Shown piece by piece: positions 1 to 7,178 of a DNA stretch of 7,186 bases. Every line of letters begins with the position of its first letter. Position 1 is the first letter of the stretch. Below the pieces are notes generated by a model, which saw only the letters and a list, made by a program, of their open reading frames with translations, did not search any database and had not been told where the DNA came from. The position numbers and the translations under genes are program-made. The stretch comes from Planctomycetaceae bacterium (GTDB lineage: Bacteria > Planctomycetota > Planctomycetia > Pirellulales > Pirellulaceae): positions 1 to 7,186 of the forward strand of contig DTSG01000530.1 in assembly GCA_012965455.1 (NCBI GenBank). Reading direction: 5' to 3'.

Positions 1-1562
1 GCAGGCCAATTGTTGGTTGGGCCAACGATGACTACTTTGACTTGGATTTTCAGGGTCAACGTATTTTGGTCGTCGGCGGTGTTTACGATGCTTCATCGGC
101 AGTTCAAGTAAAGCAGCTTTCCCAAAATATTCAATCAACGGACAACCGCTCCGTTGCATTTATCCCTGATCTATACCCTGATTCAGATCAGGGTCGTGTG
201 ATCAACGAAGTAGACTTGTCAAAGTTCTACAACTCGAAGAATACCCCCGAGTTCCAATATCTGGTCGGCTGGGCAGCCTATCATATTTCGGACTGTGTCG
301 TACTTTTGCGATTGTCTGACGACGAGTCCGTTGTTGCCAATAATGCGTTTGTGAAACGATTCGGACGGTCCATACTCACAACGGATATCCAAGTATCTGC
401 AGAGCCGCTGCAATATTGCAATGCGATAGCCCAAGCGTCGGCAAAGTTTGGCATTGGATTGGATGTCATGCAATTGTCGAGCAAACTAAGTATAAGCCGC
501 CTCCAAATGTGGATTGATTCAATCTCAGCGGCGACGACCAAGAGTTCTGCTCGGCTCGATTTCCAAAAACGGTCGTCGGATATTGGTTCCGTCGTCGATC
601 AACTGTTGGTCGTGTATGGGCGCTCGATGAAAAACATTTCGTATATCCCGGCGTTGGCAATCATGGCTCAATATCAACATCGGCAACTGGGAAATGAAAA
701 ATCACTCACCAATGCTGAGTTAAAAAAACTGCTCGCGCCACATGTGCGGGGACCGTTGCCGAAAAACGGTAGTGCCGTTGCGGGGCATTTGGCACTATTT
801 ACGGCGATGAATGCAACGACGCTTGATCGAGAATTTCAACGAGATTGCCAGCAACGAATTTTAGATGTGGCGAACCTGTTTTTTTCTGAGCAGTCCCAAT
901 ACCGTGGTCACGCGATGATGCCGTTTCACAGCGAGATGAGTGACGCTGTTTTTATGGGCGGGCCGATATTGGCTATTGCGGATTCGATAACTCGCGAGGA
1001 CGACGGTCCAAAGTACGCCAAGGCGACGATTTCTCATTTACAAGCGTGTGCTCTGATGAACCAACTCGACAATGGTTTGTATCAACATTCGCCACTGGAC
1101 CCAACTGCTTGGGGTCGCGGTAATGGTTTTGCGGCGCTCGGGGCGAGTATCTGCCTGAGTCTGTTATCACCGAAAATCGAAGGTTATGAGCAGGTGCAGC
1201 AAAAATTTATTAAGCAAATAAACGAGTTGGTTAAGCATCAAGATGCAACTGGGAGTTGGCATCAAGTGGTGGATCACCCGGAAAGTTATCCTGAGTTTAC
1301 TTCGACATGCATGATTGCCTCGGCAATTTTGTTAGGCATTAAGACTGGCGTGTTGCAGCATGATGATTATCGACATGTCATTGTTCAAGCTCAGCAGGCC
1401 ACGCTTAGACGCATAGCGCCCAACGGGTTTATTAATGATGTATGTACAGGCACAGGTAAACAAAAAAATCTTCGCGCCTATTTAGATCGTGAGGCGATTC
1501 AAGGTCGTAATGATCGAGCCGGAGCAATGGCGTTGTTGTTTTTAACTCTGCTCCATCAGTAA
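1..1562 (+). CDS. Two-domain protein: M14-like N-terminal region fused to GH88/GH105-type unsaturated uronyl hydrolase (5' end outside window)
   Basis: The frame is open to the left edge, and residues upstream of the TTG at 42 (RPIVGWANDDYFD) read like coding sequence, so the gene is 5'-partial rather than starting at 42. Numbering from that TTG, residues about 185-506 carry the marks of the (alpha/alpha)6-barrel uronyl hydrolases (GH105, YteR-like; GH88). These are MSDAVFMGGP at 299-308, with D301 at the position of the family's catalytic Asp, DNGLYQH at 343-349, WGRGNG at 357-362, the SYPEFTST segment at 415-422 and a final RNDRAGA at 489-495. The family hydrates the 4,5-unsaturated uronic acid left by polysaccharide lyases. 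Residues 1-175 are different: RILVVGGV followed by IPDLYPDSD resembles the 'GGxHG...NPDG' start of M14-like carboxypeptidases/deacylases, but the expected His and Glu zinc ligands are absent (Y15, D16). The hydrolase call is good; the N-terminal call is tentative. A leader peptide cannot be judged because the start is missing. Confidence 0.8.
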   Translation, partial: RPIVGWANDDYFDLDFQGQRILVVGGVYDASSAVQVKQLSQNIQSTDNRSVAFIPDLYPDSDQGRVINEVDLSKFYNSKNTPEFQYLVGWAAYHISDCVVLLRLSDDESVVANNAFVKRFGRSILTTDIQVSAEPLQYCNAIAQASAKFGIGLDVMQLSSKLSISRLQMWIDSISAATTKSSARLDFQKRSSDIGSVVDQLLVVYGRSMKNISYIPALAIMAQYQHRQLGNEKSLTNAELKKLLAPHVRGPLPKNGSAVAGHLALFTAMNATTLDREFQRDCQQRILDVANLFFSEQSQYRGHAMMPFHSEMSDAVFMGGPILAIADSITREDDGPKYAKATISHLQACALMNQLDNGLYQHSPLDPTAWGRGNGFAALGASICLSLLSPKIEGYEQVQQKFIKQINELVKHQDATGSWHQVVDHPESYPEFTSTCMIASAILLGIKTGVLQHDDYRHVIVQAQQATLRRIAPNGFINDVCTGTGKQKNLRAYLDREAIQGRNDRAGAMALLFLTLLHQ

Positions 1563-1570
1563 ATGGGAGG

Positions 1571-1588
1571 CTCCCCTACAGCCGGGGG
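1571..1588 (+). other. Small GC-rich hairpin after the uronyl hydrolase gene
   Basis: CCCC at 1573-1576 can pair with GGGG at 1584-1587 around a 7-base loop, extended by one T-G wobble, about 10 bases after the stop codon. There is no T-run behind it, so it does not qualify as a classical Rho-independent terminator. It lies just before the promoter of the next gene and might separate the two transcription units, but a stem this short can arise by chance. Confidence 0.2.
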
Positions 1589-1590
1589 CG

Positions 1591-1620
1591 GTGACTCGCG
1601 GTTACTCGCTCAACTATAAT
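1591..1620 (+). promoter_or_regulatory. Sigma70-type promoter for the PLP enzyme gene, probably giving a leaderless mRNA
   Basis: A perfect TATAAT lies at 1615-1620. An 18-base spacer separates it from GTGACT at 1591-1596, which matches four of six bases of the -35 consensus. Only seven bases lie between the -10 box and the ATG at 1628, so a normal start point falls at or next to the A of the ATG. No Shine-Dalgarno-like sequence precedes that ATG, which fits a leaderless transcript. Confidence 0.55.
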
Positions 1621-1627
1621 CAATGGT

Positions 1628-2641
1628 ATGACTATTCACATACCAACCATGGATGATGTACATCGAGCGCAGATAGTCTTGGCTGAGCATTTAAGTGCGG
1701 CGCCATTAATACGTTCTTATCGGCTTGAGCAAGCGTTGGGATTGCCTGTATCGAGGCGTGTCTGGATCAAGGACTATGGTTGGACGCCGAGCGGTTCCTT
1801 TAAATGCATGGGTGCCTTGAATTGGATGGCCAACAACAGCGATGAAATTGGTGAGCGCCCAGTCGTTGCCCATTCATCGGGAAATTTTGCTTCAGGTCTG
1901 GCGTTTGCTGGTTCACGTTTTAACAAACGCGTGACTATTGTGATGCCTGAAAGTGCTCCGCAGGTTAAATTCGATTTGACGCGCTCATTCGGCGCTGAGA
2001 TTCAAACCTATGATATAACGACAGATCACGAGACGCAGGCGCGCGCCACGTTGACCGCCGCAATTGTAGAAAACCAAAATGGCGTGCAGGCATCACCCTA
2101 TGATGATCCGTACGTGATCGCCGGTAACGGAGTTGGGGGAGTGGAGATCGGTGATGCCTTGCGGCATCAGGGGCGCAGCGTTTCTCATTTCTTTTGTCAG
2201 GTGAGCGGTGGTGGTTTGCTGGCGGGCCATGCGTTAGCGATAGCGGATTGTTTTCCGGAGGCGCAAATTGTGGGTGTTGAGCCGAGCGGTGCAAATGATT
2301 TCCAACAGTCGTTAGCCGCCGACGAACGGGTGCGACTTGAAAAACCGACGAGCATTTGTGATGGCTTGTTGTCCTATGATGTAGGCGAGCATAATTGGCC
2401 GATCTTGAGGCGGCACGTAAGCCAAGTAGCAGCCGTTGCAGACGTATCGACGTGTCGAGCGATGAAGTGGTTGTACGACAATCACGGCCTTAAAACAGAA
2501 CCGTCCGGCGCGATTACGACCGCGGCGATTCTTCACGGTGATTTGGACCTCAGCGGTGATGGTGATATCGTGATCGTTCTGAGTGGTCGCAATGTCGATA
2601 ATGTTGCGTTTCAGACCTGGTTGGCAGCTGACGGAGTATGA
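1628..2641 (+). CDS. PLP-dependent threonine/serine dehydratase-like enzyme (fold type II)
   Basis: The 337-residue protein has the full set of fold-type II (tryptophan synthase beta-like) signatures: SGSFKCMGA at 55-63 with the PLP Schiff-base Lys K59; SSGNFASG at 83-90, the Asn loop that contacts the cofactor; the phosphate-binding glycine loop GGGLLAG at 194-200; EPSGA at 291-295; and SGRN at 319-322, whose Ser normally meets the pyridine nitrogen. Length and order fit a single-domain catabolic dehydratase or serine racemase, with no C-terminal ACT regulatory domain as in biosynthetic IlvA. The expected chemistry is beta-elimination from a hydroxy-amino acid (Thr, Ser or 3-hydroxyaspartate) to a 2-oxo acid plus ammonia, in the cytoplasm. 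Substrate cannot be read from sequence. Oddities: the usual AGQGT is AGNGV at 165-169, and SGGN is SGRN. The DYGW segment before the Lys motif recalls threonine synthase-type variants. The ATG at 1628 is supported by the adjacent -10 box; an overlapping ATG at 1623 opens only a two-codon frame. Confidence 0.85.
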   Translation: MTIHIPTMDDVHRAQIVLAEHLSAAPLIRSYRLEQALGLPVSRRVWIKDYGWTPSGSFKCMGALNWMANNSDEIGERPVVAHSSGNFASGLAFAGSRFNKRVTIVMPESAPQVKFDLTRSFGAEIQTYDITTDHETQARATLTAAIVENQNGVQASPYDDPYVIAGNGVGGVEIGDALRHQGRSVSHFFCQVSGGGLLAGHALAIADCFPEAQIVGVEPSGANDFQQSLAADERVRLEKPTSICDGLLSYDVGEHNWPILRRHVSQVAAVADVSTCRAMKWLYDNHGLKTEPSGAITTAAILHGDLDLSGDGDIVIVLSGRNVDNVAFQTWLAADGV

Positions 2642-2759
2642 CTTTTGCCAAATAGGATTTCGCTATAGCCCAAATTGTGTTTGTTCCGATAAGAATTACA
2701 AGGGGCGTGGTGATTCCTCTAGACAAATCTCATGCAATCAGTGCTATAATGGGGACGTT
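2642..2759 (+). promoter_or_regulatory. Intergenic region with extended -10 promoter for the DUF1501 gene
   Basis: TATAAT at 2745-2750 is preceded by TGC, giving an extended -10 (TGnTATAAT). TAGACA at 2720-2725 matches five of six bases of the -35 consensus, with a long 19-base spacer that an extended -10 would tolerate. The -10 box ends nine bases before the ATG at 2760, so the predicted leader is only a few bases. The alternative is that GGGGA at 2751-2755 serves as a ribosome binding site on a transcript begun further upstream. I see no operator repeat or riboswitch-like fold in the remaining bases. Confidence 0.55.
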
Positions 2760-4199
2760 ATGAGCAACCCATCCAATATTTTGGACCAACATTTTTCAGC
2801 CCCTGTACCTCGGCGCAGTATCCTACAGCTTGGTGGGAGTATGGTTGGTGGTCTCGGGTTATCTCAGTTGTTTGCAGCCCAGGCTGAATCAGCAGTCTCC
2901 GCAAAAGTTGATCAACCAGCGGTCATTTTTGTTTGGCTGCCCGGTGGTCCCCCCCACATGGAAACCTATGACCTCAAACCAGACGCTCCCGAAGATTATC
3001 GTGGAATCTATAAACCAATCAACACTGTCGTGCCGGGTATGGATATCTGCGAATTGTTCCCGCTGCAAGCAAAGGTCGCCGATAAATTCAATCTGATCCG
3101 TTCCGTGTCTCATAAGTTTGCGGATCATGGTGGCGGTCATAAACGGTTCATGACCGGACGGATCCCCGCGACGCCTACCGGAACGATAAACGATGCGCCT
3201 TGCGTAGCTTCGATTGTCGCGAAAAAGCTAGAGAACAATGTTAATGCGAGTGGACTATGTAACTATGTTGTACTTGGCAATGGTCGAGTTAATTCCGTAA
3301 ACACATTTGCTTTTGGGTCAGCATATCTTGGAAATGAAACACACCCATTTAGTGTTTCAGGCGATCCGAATGCGGAAAACTTTGAAGTGCAAAATCTTTC
3401 TCTTCATAGCAGCTTGTTCGAAGAACGATTACAAAACCGCTCGGCACTGTTATCAGGACTCGATCGATTTCGAGCGGGTGTTGATGCCAGCGATTTGATG
3501 GGCTCGATGGATGCATTTAATCAACGAGCGATGGCGATGATCACCTCGAGTGAAGCCCATCATGCATTTGATTTATCACACGAATCAGAGAAAACTCGCG
3601 ATCGCTTTGGACGACATGAATGGGGACAGCGAGCGTTGTTAGCTCGTAGACTTGTCGAAGCGGGAGTTCCCTGGGTTTCCATTGTGATGGAAAACCCTTA
3701 CGTCTCGGGAATCAACATGCCGGATTGGGGAGTTTACAATTGGGATAGCCATGCCGTGAACTGTCACCTATTTAAGGATGCGGAAGTGCGGTTCCCGATC
3801 TACGACAAAGTTGTTTCGGCCATGATTGAAGACTTGTATGCCCGCGGTCTTGATAAGCGAGTGTTATTAGTTGTGACAGGTGAATTCGGACGTACTCCGC
3901 GGATTACCGTTCGACCTGGAACAAAATCGAAGGTGGACCAACCTGGTCGCGATCATTGGCCCGGAGCTATGAGTTTTCTGGTGGCCGGCGGCGGTATGCA
4001 AACGGGACAGGTAATTGGAGCAACCAATTCGCGTGGGGAGGAACCGATTCGTCGACCTTTGACGCCTAATGATCTGTGGGCGAGTGTCTATCGGCATCTG
4101 GGTATCAATCCCGAACACTCTTTCTTGGATCATAGTGGGCGTCCCATGCCGATTCTGCCTTTTGGACAGGAAATAGATGAGTTAACCCCGGTCGCCTGA
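2760..4199 (+). CDS. Exported DUF1501 family protein (alkaline phosphatase-like superfamily) with Tat-type leader
   Basis: The predicted protein has 479 residues, a usual length for planctomycete DUF1501 proteins. The start at 2760 is preferred over the ATG at 2583: the longer form overlaps the previous gene by 59 bases, adds a Cys-rich segment unlike a leader, and would contain the promoter. From 2760 the N-terminus is a proper twin-arginine leader, with RRSILQLGG at 18-26, a small-residue hydrophobic stretch to about 38 and a likely cleavage after AQA at 40-42. Family landmarks are PGGPPHMETYDLKP at 61-74, SHKFADHGGGHKRFMTGR at 117-134, VTGEFGRTPRI at 372-382 and GRDHWPGA at 396-403. The Asp, Glu and His residues in these blocks are probable metal ligands by analogy with sulfatases and phosphatases of the superfamily. 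No member function is established to my knowledge. DUF1501 genes often sit beside DUF1549/DUF1553 (PSD1-type cytochrome) genes; here the upstream neighbour is the PLP enzyme, so that partner is absent. Confidence 0.9.
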   Translation: MSNPSNILDQHFSAPVPRRSILQLGGSMVGGLGLSQLFAAQAESAVSAKVDQPAVIFVWLPGGPPHMETYDLKPDAPEDYRGIYKPINTVVPGMDICELFPLQAKVADKFNLIRSVSHKFADHGGGHKRFMTGRIPATPTGTINDAPCVASIVAKKLENNVNASGLCNYVVLGNGRVNSVNTFAFGSAYLGNETHPFSVSGDPNAENFEVQNLSLHSSLFEERLQNRSALLSGLDRFRAGVDASDLMGSMDAFNQRAMAMITSSEAHHAFDLSHESEKTRDRFGRHEWGQRALLARRLVEAGVPWVSIVMENPYVSGINMPDWGVYNWDSHAVNCHLFKDAEVRFPIYDKVVSAMIEDLYARGLDKRVLLVVTGEFGRTPRITVRPGTKSKVDQPGRDHWPGAMSFLVAGGGMQTGQVIGATNSRGEEPIRRPLTPNDLWASVYRHLGINPEHSFLDHSGRPMPILPFGQEIDELTPVA

Positions 4200-4206
4200 G
4201 CCAGCA

Positions 4207-5328
4207 TCATCCCGATTGGCTGACTCGGTGGCGATCGATGAAATCTTCGTCGAGCGTGATTCCTAACCCGGGTCCCTGGGGGATTTTTATGATGCCCTGC
4301 TCCGCTTGTACCTTTTCATGAGTTAAATCGTGACGCAGCGGGGAATCTTCTACACAATCCTCAAACAAGAAGGCGTCTTTGCAAGTTGCTAGCCAATGTA
4401 GACTTGCGGCAACCGTAATTGGACTGGTGTAACAATGATTGCACAGTCGACTACCGATCTCTTCCACTCGTTGACGAATATATAATGCGTCGGTGAAGCC
4501 ACAGCGCGATAGATCAACTTGATATACATCAAGTGCTTGAGCGTCAATCAAAGGACGCATTGCTTGCCGCCCGCATTCTTCTTCGCCTGCGGCAATCGGG
4601 ACTGGTGAACGATCGCGCAGCCAACGATAACCGTCGACATCATTGGGGTCCAACGGTTCTTCGAGCCACCCAATGTTGTACGACTCAAACGAGCGTGCAC
4701 GTGTTAGCGCGGTCCGCCGATCCCACACACAACCTGCGTCAATGAGTAACGTGGCATCATCGCCAATCCCCGCTCGCGCACCGGCAACTAATTCAATGTC
4801 CAACGCTTCGTCTTGTCCCATCGGCTCCCAACCAAATTTAACAGCGTTATAACCAGCATCCCGCCACTGTTCACCAATGGCTTTCGTTTCTGCTCCATCT
4901 TTCCCAAATAGAATCGATGCATAAGCTTTGAACTGCTGGTGATGGGCGCCTCCGAGTAAGCGATGAATTGGTTCGCCAAAATGTTTTCCTGTAAGGTCCC
5001 ATAGTGCAATATTGATCGCCGCCATCGCAGAAATGGTGACACTGCTGCGACCAAAATACATCGTCTCACGATACATCCGATCCCACAGGCGACCAATCTC
5101 CAAAGGATTTTCGCCGATCAAAATTTGTCGCAGTCCACAGGCAATATTGTGGCTAAACGGAGCGTCAATAATTGCTTGTACAACCTCGGGTGATGAATCC
5201 GCTTCGCCAATACCTTCGAGTCCCGTGTCTGTACGCACACGGATAATGATAGAATCTTGACTGCTAGCCGTTTTTTTTTCAACGCTCTCTATACGTAGAA
5301 TTTCGCAAATGATTTCGGTGATTTTCAT
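4207..5328 (-). CDS. Enolase superfamily, mandelate racemase/muconate lactonizing-like enzyme (probable acid-sugar dehydratase)
   Basis: The 373-residue protein has the two-domain layout of the family: an N-terminal capping domain with its specificity loop (about 1-125, ending ALWDLTGK..GEPIHRLLGG), then the beta/alpha barrel. Likely Mg2+ ligands are D197 (LLIDAG), E223 (WLEEP) and E249 (AAGEE). A D272/H298 pair (VDLSRCG; CNHCY) sits where mandelate racemase has its Asp-His base. On the second barrel strand K164 is present, but the usual second Lys of K-x-K is Gly (VKFGW), so only one face keeps a lysine. The chemistry expected is proton abstraction alpha to a carboxylate; with the His-Asp dyad, dehydration of an aldonate or aldarate sugar acid is most likely. 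The substrate is not readable. The stop lies 7 bp from the converging DUF1501 gene. A -10 box sits 36 bases upstream; the ribosome binding site is weak (CGGAC). Cytoplasmic, no leader. Confidence 0.85.
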   Translation of the reverse strand: MKITEIICEILRIESVEKKTASSQDSIIIRVRTDTGLEGIGEADSSPEVVQAIIDAPFSHNIACGLRQILIGENPLEIGRLWDRMYRETMYFGRSSVTISAMAAINIALWDLTGKHFGEPIHRLLGGAHHQQFKAYASILFGKDGAETKAIGEQWRDAGYNAVKFGWEPMGQDEALDIELVAGARAGIGDDATLLIDAGCVWDRRTALTRARSFESYNIGWLEEPLDPNDVDGYRWLRDRSPVPIAAGEEECGRQAMRPLIDAQALDVYQVDLSRCGFTDALYIRQRVEEIGSRLCNHCYTSPITVAASLHWLATCKDAFLFEDCVEDSPLRHDLTHEKVQAEQGIIKIPQGPGLGITLDEDFIDRHRVSQSG

Positions 5329-5364
5329 CGTGTCCGTTTATCGGTTGTGTTGAATTAAAATATC

Positions 5365-5370
5365 ATTATA
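5365..5370 (-). promoter_or_regulatory. -10 box upstream of the enolase-superfamily gene
   Basis: Read on the minus strand this is TATAAT. It lies 36 bases before the ATG at 5328, so the leader would be about 30 bases. No convincing -35 hexamer is found at 16-18 bases spacing (TTATGC is the best at 17), and the region is AT-rich, so a chance match is possible. It suggests the gene need not depend on read-through from the cytochrome gene upstream. The rest of the 83-bp gap shows no terminator hairpin. Confidence 0.4.
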
Positions 5371-5411
5371 TCAATCAATCGTTGGTTGCATAATGGAACA
5401 AAACCCAAGCA

Positions 5412-7163
5412 TTATTGAAGGGCATTTAGATAGGACAACAGATCTGCCATTTGTTGTTTACTAATCTGCTTTTCAAGACCTTCTGGCATAAACGACAAAC
5501 CCGTGCTTTGCAAAACCTCAATTTCGGTCCGCAAGATCGTCGTATTAGTGCCATCTGGTTTTTGTAGCGTGATGCTATTTGCATTTTCAGCTGTAATCAT
5601 CCCTGTGGTCGAACGCCCTTTCACGTCAATCAACACATATGTCAAAAACTTGGGTTTAACTTCGCGGTTGGGGTCGAGAATGTTTAGCATCACGGCTGGT
5701 AGCCCGCGATTACGAATCCCGTTGAGATCTGCTCCGACACGAGTCCCGACATTTTCAAGGCGATGACAAGCAGAACAAACCTTCTTAAAGATTTCCTTTC
5801 CTTGGCTCACATTACCTGTGGCCGATAAAGCAGCTTGATAATCTTTGATTACGGCAAGGCGTTCCCCGCTGGGCGCTGACAAGAAAATCTTCGCGACTCG
5901 TTGGGCTATATTCTTGTCAGGATGAGCTTTAAGCAGTTGAATCCTCGCTGGATCAATTTCACCTCGGGCAATGCGATCTGTTGCCACCGCATCGAGAATC
6001 AGCGTTACCCAGGTGGCTCGTGATAGCAAAGTTTCAGCAGCTCGCGACCTCAAGCTTGGACCCAGAGACCGCCAATTCGCAATAAGTATTTCAGCAGCTT
6101 GATTATGTGTATAGGAACCGAGTGTTTCAATAACGGCTGCTCGCACTTCAAAGGGTTCATTGAGATCCAGTAAATCAACCAAAATGCTTTTAGTGTTCGC
6201 GAACTTGGCTAGCTGTAAACTGCGAATAGCCGCGGCTCGTTTCTCCGTAGATTCTTTGGGAGATTGCGCAATGGTTATCGATTCTACAATCAGTTGTTGT
6301 AGCACCATTGCGGCATTTTCGCCGGTTGTTGCAAGTAATATAGCGCGCCGCTCACCCGCGATATTTTTGACTAGGGCTTCCATTATTTTGGGAGCCAACG
6401 TGGTGTCACGTTCTTGTATGTTGTTTAACGATTGCAGAACCGCTGCGAGCTCATCAGTTCGTTGTCGAGTACCGATTTGTGTCGCCAAGGTTAGCATGAA
6501 CTGTTGACCAGTTGTTGTTTTTAGAAATGCATCCTGTGTGGACAACTCTCGAAATACAAAACCAGCTCCCTGAAACAATGAGCTATTAATAGCCACCGGC
6601 ATCCATTTGTCTTGATGGTCACTCAGGGTCAGTCGTGTTAGCGCTTGGTTTCGAATCTGTCCTTGAGCAGCTCCGAGTGAGAATGCGAGTTGATATCGTA
6701 CTTGAATGTCACGGTCGGTTGTCATGTTGCTGAAACGATTTGTGATGGCAACCGATTGTGCCACCAAGGGTTCAGCCACTCGCAATGCATGTACACGAAC
6801 GATTGCGTCGGAATCAATCAATGCTGTGAGCACGCTCGATTCGTCCAAGGCACCGAGGCCTTGGAGTGCATACAGCGCCGTAAATCGTCCCGCTGCAGTC
6901 TGGGCTTGTTGTACAAGCTGACGCAGCGCTGAAATAGCGGAGCTGTCTTGGCGTTGATAGATCAAACGAGAAGCTGTATCGCGATGCCAGCCGTTGGTGT
7001 GCTCCAACAGCGATACTAATTGTAGCGTTGTCAATTCAGCGAGATTCGGAGTTGGAGGAGTTGAAAAACCTCGTGGGGCGATTCGATAGATTCGACCTTG
7101 TTTGCTGCCACTAAGTGGATCCAGGTATTTCATAAACTCAGGATGCATTTCTAAAAACAACAA
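5412..7163 (-). CDS. PVC-type heme-binding CxxCH protein, C-terminal part: HEAT-like repeats plus cytochrome c module; N-terminal propeller missing
   Basis: Numbered from the TTG at 7163 (583 residues). Residues 1-31 (LFLEMHPEF..GRIYRIAPRG) match the last stretch of the propeller 'membrane-bound dehydrogenase' domain that normally occupies the first several hundred residues of these proteins, typically ending GRIYRI. Residues about 45-440 form amphipathic helical HEAT-like repeats. Residues about 450-583 are the family's cytochrome c module: the heme site CSACH at 463-467, NILDPNREVKP at 494-504, a small beta region (GMITAEN..ITLQ), then FMPEGLEKQ at 558-566, whose M559 is the probable axial ligand, and the closing helix MADLLSYL. 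These proteins are thought to act outside the cytoplasm in sugar or polyol oxidation, but specific substrates are unknown. The frame is open only back to a TGA at 7176-7178, and the other two frames also stop within the last bases. The TTG is therefore a formal start only; ATGs at 7148 and 7133 are alternatives. No leader peptide is present, so heme attachment would fail unless an upstream part supplies export. This is probably a broken gene or one with a sequencing frameshift. Confidence 0.8.
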   Translation of the reverse strand: MLFLEMHPEFMKYLDPLSGSKQGRIYRIAPRGFSTPPTPNLAELTTLQLVSLLEHTNGWHRDTASRLIYQRQDSSAISALRQLVQQAQTAAGRFTALYALQGLGALDESSVLTALIDSDAIVRVHALRVAEPLVAQSVAITNRFSNMTTDRDIQVRYQLAFSLGAAQGQIRNQALTRLTLSDHQDKWMPVAINSSLFQGAGFVFRELSTQDAFLKTTTGQQFMLTLATQIGTRQRTDELAAVLQSLNNIQERDTTLAPKIMEALVKNIAGERRAILLATTGENAAMVLQQLIVESITIAQSPKESTEKRAAAIRSLQLAKFANTKSILVDLLDLNEPFEVRAAVIETLGSYTHNQAAEILIANWRSLGPSLRSRAAETLLSRATWVTLILDAVATDRIARGEIDPARIQLLKAHPDKNIAQRVAKIFLSAPSGERLAVIKDYQAALSATGNVSQGKEIFKKVCSACHRLENVGTRVGADLNGIRNRGLPAVMLNILDPNREVKPKFLTYVLIDVKGRSTTGMITAENANSITLQKPDGTNTTILRTEIEVLQSTGLSFMPEGLEKQISKQQMADLLSYLNALQ

Positions 7164-7175
7164 CTGGTCAACAGT

Positions 7176-7178
7176 TCA
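7176..7178 (-). other. In-frame TGA interrupting the cytochrome gene upstream of its propeller remnant
   Basis: On the minus strand the codons run TGA, ACT, GTT, GAC, CAG and then into the TTG at 7163. The protein on the downstream side continues family sequence right up to this point (DQLLFLEMHPEF fits the family's 'dG.LYVlDmyRe' strand), so the stop falls inside a normally continuous domain. Only eight bases remain beyond it in the window, so whether the reading frame resumes in another phase cannot be seen. Confidence 0.5.

Noticed and set aside
14..26. Short palindrome GTTGG-G-CCAAC near the left edge
   Set aside because: It lies within the open coding frame, is only five base pairs per arm with a one-base centre, and has no partner site elsewhere in the window.
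1965..2294. 109-codon minus-strand frame inside the PLP enzyme gene, rich in Arg, His and Pro
   Set aside because: The composition is typical of antisense translation of a real gene, and the opposite strand carries clear family motifs.
2583..2759. N-terminal extension of the DUF1501 frame with several Cys residues, possibly a metal-binding segment
   Set aside because: It overlaps the previous gene, contains the promoter elements and pushes the Tat leader into the middle of the protein, so it is most likely untranslated.
4191..4235. Imperfect inverted repeat across the convergent junction (GTCGCC with GGCGAT, AGCCA with TGGCT), a possible bidirectional terminator
   Set aside because: The stem is split by an asymmetric internal loop, the loop is 13 bases, there is no T-run on either strand, and most of it is coding sequence at the two gene ends.
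5329..5411. AT-rich gap between the two minus-strand genes, considered for a terminator or small RNA
   Set aside because: No GC stem followed by a T-run and no stable fold apparent; only the -10 box could be supported.
6160..6507. 115-codon plus-strand frame inside the cytochrome gene
   Set aside because: It is antisense to well-conserved HEAT-like repeat coding sequence, has no recognisable domain and no start signal; a shadow frame.
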